Both the position numbers and the translations under genes were made by a program. From Erodium maritimum (Eukaryota; Streptophyta; Magnoliopsida; Geraniales; Geraniaceae): DNA of 64,000 nt. The stretch is taken from the NCBI GenBank assembly GCA_963921825.1, contig OY997592.1, positions 29,429,730 to 29,493,729 of the forward strand, written 5' to 3'. The notes beneath the pieces are model-generated. The model did not search any database. It was not told the DNA's origin and saw only the letters and a list, made by a program, of their open reading frames with translations. Shown in pieces: positions 59,101 through 64,000 of the stretch. Position 1 is the first letter of the stretch. Each line of letters begins with the position of its first letter.

Positions 59101-61152
59101 AGCCCAAAATAAGAACGGTTCCGTCGTTCAGTTAACGGCTACGATTTGTCCATTTTAAACTTGACAGTTTTCGTTTACACTCGAGCGGGATAAAAGTCGG
59201 GTTACGACGGATCGGGTTCGAGCACCCGCGCACCGAACCCAGGTTTGATCCAAACCCAGTTTAAACCCCTTTTTAACTTAAAACCGTCTTTGGACTCCCT
59301 TGCTTTAATTAATTCCGTCTTTGATTTTAAAACAAAACGGTTTCCTTCCGTTCGTTTCCAAACTCGATATTTTGGTCCAGAACCCTTATAAAGTCGATTT
59401 GATTTCGTTTCCCCCCCCCTTTTTGATTTGACTTAACTCGAGTCTAACTTTAATAAACGACTTTCGTTTTAAAACCCGTTAAACTTAAGCCGATATAGTT
59501 TTATCGATAATTAAATTACGTCTCAACGGTACGGATTTGATCTTTAAACTAACACTGATTTCGTTTTACAAACCGTTTGAATCCAACCCGATCGTACTTA
59601 AATCTATTCAAAACATAAGAATAATTATATCGATAACTTATATTTTGTCGATCTTTACAAAATCAGATTTACACGGTTACAACAATCCGTTAAACAACCA
59701 GATCTACGTTTTTCTATTCCGTTCCCTTCCATTTCGGGAGCTCCGTTCCATCCCGACCAGATTTGAACGAACTCGAGAAAAGGGAAAGCGAAGGAGAAGA
59801 ACGGTTCTGCTTGGTCCGGCCGACCACCGGCGCCGGTCGGCCGAGCTTCCACGGGCCGAGAACTAACCGTGAGGAAACGGTGGCGGCGGTGGACGGCGGT
59901 GGTCGGCGGTGCACGACGGCGTCAGCGCGGGTCCGGACGGCTCGTCCCGTTCCGGATCTGACGAGCTCGCCGGCAACGGCGGGAGCTCGGGTCCGAACGG
60001 CTCGGGACGGGGAGATCGGAGGCGGCGGTGGACGGTCGGAGCTCGGGATGAGACCGGTGGCCGGAGCTGGTGAGGAAGACGACGGAGGAGGGTGAGGCAG
60101 CTCGGCTGGGACGTGGTCGGACGGAGATGGAAGATCGGGGTTCGGCCGGGACGTGGTCGGACGGAGATGGAAGGTCGGGTTCGGCCGGGACGTGGTCGGA
60201 CGGAGGAGAGGCCGGAGGTCGGGGTTCGGGGACGGGATTTCGTGGCTGGCCGGACCGGTGACGGCGTCGGGACGGAGGAGAAGAGGACGGGACGGTGTGG
60301 TCGGACGGAGGAGAGGCCGGAGCGATGGCGGCCGGTGCCGGTTTCGCCGGAGAAGACGAGAGAGGAGAGAGAGAGTGAGGGTCGGGTAGAGAGAGAGAGA
60401 GGTGAGGGCGGCTGAGTGTGAGGGTGTGCTAGGGTTTCTGAGGCAAGGGTGGGTTATATACCCATCCCTGACCAGATTGGGCCTCAGCTGGGCTGGGCCT
60501 GCGGGCCTGGCCTGGTCCAGACCTGTTTTTTTTTTTTTTTTTTTTTGCACTCGTTTCAAAAACTTACCCTAAGGTTCTCGTTTGCAAATTAATACCTTAC
60601 GAAACGAAGCGGGTTTTACAACGATGATCTAGGGCGGAGGCTTCATGGTGTGCTCGGGGGTCTGCGACGACGAGTCCAGGTGTTGAGACAACGCTGACGC
60701 GGTAAGATGTGCAGCTCCTCTCCTTTTTTGCTAGCGGCGGCACGATGGGGAGTGGAGGCGCGTCGACCGTTGCTGTCACAGAGGCGTGGCTCTATTCTCA
60801 TCGAGCCGTCGCTGTCATGGAGGGATGGATGAATCTAACGGGATGGCAGAGGCGGTTACACGCCGAGCTCGGAACTGGATGGTGGGAGAGCACGACGACT
60901 GGAAAGGGCGTGGAGTGGGATTGTGGTGTGAACAGAGAAAGTGAGTGTTGGTTAGGTTTAGGGTTAGGTAAATAAGATACGAAAATTATTGTAATACCCT
61001 TATGTATTATAAAATGACCATAAAATAATTAAATTTGATTTTAATTACGATTAGATGCAATCAGTTTATAACCATTGGATAAACTACATCTAACGGCTTA
61101 TATTTGGATAACAAGTAACAATATAAGAATAGGTAACACCTGAATGTGTTCC
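56193..61152. mobile_element. (TA)n-flanked TIR element, split by solo LTR D
   Basis: Inverted ends of about 80 bp: GGGGCACTTTCACATGTTAC at left, the complement of GGAACACATTCAGGTGTTAC at right, with shared GTTACTTGTTA and AATGGTTATA further in. Each end abuts a TA tract. About 2 kb of its own sequence remains: 56450-57010 is full of diverged GTTACATAATTTTACG-like units, and 57120-57640 plus 60620-60975 are GC-rich. It holds solo LTR D. No transposase seen. Confidence 0.65.
57640..60620 (-). mobile_element. Ty3-gypsy solo LTR D (2981 bp)
   Basis: TGTCACGCCCC ... GGGTTTTACA with perfect target duplication ACGAT (57635-57639 and 60621-60625). The left third matches LTRs A and B, including the CGATCCCAGTCGGG repeats (58200-58370). 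After about 59040 it departs from them, with a very GC-rich stretch (59760-60480) of GGTCGGACGGAGATGG-like units, then a run of about 20 T (60526-60546). The 281-codon minus frame across 59714-60559 is low-complexity. Confidence 0.9.
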
Positions 61153-61166
61153 TATATATATATATT

Positions 61167-61394
61167 GGATTACAATCAGGTCCAAACTTCTATCTTTCGT
61201 CAGAACGTAGAACTATCAATCTGGGCCCTTGGATCATATAATTAAAGGCCCAGATTTAATGCATATGTTGTAATTGATTTCGTAATCAATAACCCCCACC
61301 CCCTGAATTTCGGTGGTCATCCGATTTGGGTAATCAATGGTCCACATTAGTTCTACGTTCTGATCCGAAATAAGGTTTGTACTAGAAAGCTCCC

Positions 61395-61395
<1 letters not shown>
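61167..61395. mobile_element. Short TIR element related to the foldback at 54731
   Basis: Ends GGATTACAATCAGGTCCAAAC and GGTTTGTACTAGAAAGCTCC, with inner inverted CAGAACGTAGAACTA / TAGTTCTACGTTCTG, the same end design as 54731-55812 but only 229 bp. Flanked by TA tracts on both sides. Confidence 0.75.
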
Positions 61396-61426
<31 letters not shown>

Positions 61427-61427
61427 A
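61396..61427. repeat. (TA)n(TG)n microsatellite
   Basis: TA run passing into about 11 TG dinucleotides. Confidence 0.9.
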
Positions 61428-61595
61428 GGGTAGCTATCCAATAAAAACGTCTCTTGTTGTGCAAACTGCGAACGCACGAGAGACACAGGATGCGGTCAAA
61501 GTGACGTCAGTAGAGCGTCCCAGATGCTAACACGTGGCGCGCGCTGCTGGTACGCGCGCACACAGTACAAATAGTTTACATAGCACAGTGCTGAT

Positions 61596-64000
61596 TGTCA
61601 CGCCCCAAATTCAGTAAAACCGAACCTGGAACGTGAACGTTTTAAAACAATAAAACAATGAAACCTGTTTTGGATAAACACTTTAAAATCTCCATTTAAT
61701 TAATCAAAATAATATTTACAACTTAAAAATATGTCCCAACACGTGGACAAAAGTACAAGGTATCCGTCACTAGACTCAAAAGATAAAAACCCGGACTACG
61801 CTCCTAGCTCCACAAGCTTCGAGAGCTCACCTAGTCCGTCCTGTGATCAATACATGTAGGAAAAGCAGCTAGGGGTGAGCGTTCGCTCACCACCACAGAT
61901 AACAGACTGACTACGGCATAATTAGCAGACAATGCCGGTAACACCAACAACAAACTCAACATCGGGGATCACTGTCCCCAACTCAAGTACTCCGACTGAC
62001 ACACACCCACGGTGACCTTCCTCGAATGACTCGACACTTGACATGTAAAGTAGACCCGACACAACGATCACGACCTCTTCCAAGGACTCAAACGAAAGCT
62101 ACGCAACACCAAACAAGATCACAAGGGATCGCACACCAAACAAGATCACGAAGGATCGCACACCAAACAAGATCACAAAGGATCGCATACCAGCTGCTCA
62201 GTAACCTCTCCCACTCACACGAACACGGATCAGGCTAGCCAAAGAATGCTTACAACCTGTGATACTCAAACTCGGACCAGGCCAACCAAAGAATGCTTGC
62301 AACCTGTTGATACTCAAAATCGGATCAGGCTAGCCCAAGAATGCTTACAACCTGTTGATACTCAAACTGTGTCAGGCCAGCCAAAGAATGCTTGCAACCT
62401 GTTGATACTCAAACTGTGTCAGGCCAGCCAAAGAATGCTTGCAACCTGTTGATACTCAAACTTGGTCAGGCCAGCCAAAGAATGCTTGCAACCTACCGGG
62501 ATCCGCAACCACAATCACAAGCACAATCACAATCACAATCACAATCAAAAGCAAGTTCAACAACCAGTAACAAGACCAGTTCAACACTCCACAGGCACTC
62601 ATGGCCACATAATACACCGACAGTAAAACATGGACTCAACAACCCCAAACCATTCACGGGCATTCACGGCCACCCAAGACACACCAACAGTAACTCACGG
62701 GCTCAACGACCCCACGGGCACTCACGACCTCCCAAGAGACACCAACAGTAACTCACGGGCTCAACAACCCCACGGCACTCACGGCCACTCAAGACACACC
62801 AACAGTAATTCACGGGCTCAACGACCCCACGTCACTCACGGCCACTCAAGACACACCAACAGTAACTCACAGGCTTAACAACCCCACGGCACTCACGACC
62901 ACTCAAGACACACCAACAGTAACTCACGGGCTCAACAACCCCACGGCACTCACGGCCACTCAAGACACCAGCAATAAAGCAACACGGGTTCAACAACCCA
63001 ACGACACTCACGGCCACCCAAGACACCAATACTAAAGTAACACGGGTTCAACAACCCAACGGCACTCACGACCACCCAAGAAACCAACGTTAAAGTACGG
63101 GTTCACAACCCCACGGGCACTTACGGCCACCCAAAACACCAATAATAATACCACGGGCTCTCATGGCCACCCAAACACAACAATAATAACACGGGCTCTC
63201 ATGGCCACACAAACTCAACAATAATAACACGGGCTCTCATGGCCACCCAAACTCAACAATAATAACACGGGCTCTCATGGCCACCCAAACTCAACAATAA
63301 TAACACGGGCCCTCATGGCCACCCAAGACGTAACTTAAACAGTCAACCTCCGGGCATGGTCATATGCCTCCAGTAATTCTAATATCGCTAAGTTCTCTGT
63401 TCCTACGACACTACTAAGTGTCACATGCTTTTCTCATAAACGCTACCTTCCCGTATCGTGCTTTTCTAATATTTAAATAAACCTGCTCAACCCACGACAC
63501 CCCAGTGTCACATGCATTTCTACTGTTAACTTTCCCTAGTCAGGGCCGAGATACGGCTACTTTTCCCTACCTCGTATATAAATCCAAAAGTACTCCACTA
63601 AGCCTCGACGTGATCCCAGTCACTCGCCGAGCTTCCCTTTGCCTCGGTCCGCAGCACGATCTAAAAGAACACAATTTTTAATGCATTTTAAACTCGCAGG
63701 AATAAACTGGAATTTAATAAACTTAACGCCCAAACGTAACCCCAACAATGTCGATCACTCCCAACCTTCCCAATTACTCGACATTGTCGATAAAGGACCC
63801 GTAAAGGCCCGATTCGCCCGACATGGCGAATCTGCCCGGGTTTTGTAAATGCCCTTCCGGGGCTCCAAAAATTCCCGTTTTTGTTTCTACGGTCATAGAA
63901 TAATTCAAGGACCCCAATGCACTTGACGGAATCGAATTACGACTTCCGAGTCAATTAATTAACGTTTAAAGTTTCTAAAACCCGTTAATTACAACTTTTC
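61596..64000 (-). mobile_element. Ty3-gypsy LTR E, cut by the window end
   Basis: Begins TGTCACGCCCC and matches LTR A closely where they can be compared (AATGTCGATCACTCCCAA..., CGACATGGCGAATCTGCCCG). By comparison it would extend about 0.7 kb beyond the window. Minisatellites: a ~47-bp unit with AAGAATGCTTGCAACCTG (six copies, 62230-62500) and units with CTCATGGCCACCCAAACTC (62640-63330). Whether it is solo or part of an element cannot be told. Confidence 0.88.

Noticed and set aside
59714-60559. 281-codon open frame on the minus strand
   Set aside because: Pro/Arg/Ser low-complexity frame over GC-rich repeats within a solo LTR, with no domain.

Overview
This is 64 kb of flowering-plant nuclear DNA. 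Two host genes with ordinary GT-AG introns are present: a chloroplast-type DnaJ (DJA5/DJA6 type, 3675-8013, 7 coding exons) and a RABA4-type small GTPase (51931-54445, 2 exons). Almost all the rest is layered transposable-element (TE) sequence. The gene structures and TE families (plant LINEs, Ty1-copia, chromovirus-like Ty3-gypsy, MULE, hAT, PIF/Harbinger, an endogenous caulimovirid) point to a eudicot; the species cannot be named from the sequence alone.

Layout. 1-2.7 kb: endogenous pararetrovirus fragment (end of RT, RNase H, a second ORF with one stop, a 23-bp tandem repeat and a 35S-like TATA box) ending a few hundred bases upstream of the DnaJ leader. 2.9-8.3 kb: DnaJ gene with a 364-bp MITE in intron 3. 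8.5-12.0 kb: decayed LINE split by a 1590-bp hAT element with an 8-bp target duplication. 12.3-21.3 kb: diverged copia LTR split by a MULE (12940-20412), which itself holds a 780-bp palindrome, arrays of a GAGATC-type repeat and a gypsy solo LTR (14928-18057). 21.3-29.0 kb: copia internal DNA interrupted by a second copia (22365-29003) with a large internal deletion and a 1.65-kb tandem duplication. 29.0-34.4 kb: copia tail, LINE zinc-domain remnant, and a truncated gypsy element on the minus strand (gag, PBS, 2.8-kb LTR). 34.7-38.4 kb: two GC-rich retroposons with A-tails and 13-15 bp target duplications. 38.5-40.2 kb: copia solo LTR. 41.5-42.9 kb: LINE ORF1 remnant. 42.9-50.3 kb: two PIF/Harbinger ORF1-like (Myb/trihelix-type) pseudogenes on the minus strand, one split by a 2.47-kb element of unknown class without target duplication, the other with a solo LTR in its 5' leader. 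50.5-51.5 kb: hAT element. 51.9-54.5 kb: RABA4 gene. 54.7-61.4 kb: inverted-repeat elements sitting in (TA)n tracts, one carrying another solo LTR (57640-60620). 61.6 kb to the end: start of a further LTR of the same gypsy family.

No prokaryote-like operon or defence system is present. The most unusual items are the hairpin-ended element at 43299-45763, the GATC-centred repeat arrays at 18.3-19.1 kb, the tandemly duplicated copia whose two RT copies both lack the catalytic YVDD motif, and the set of related gypsy LTRs that carry different minisatellites at the same internal position. Splice sites and element borders were read by eye; those with matching target duplications are the most secure.
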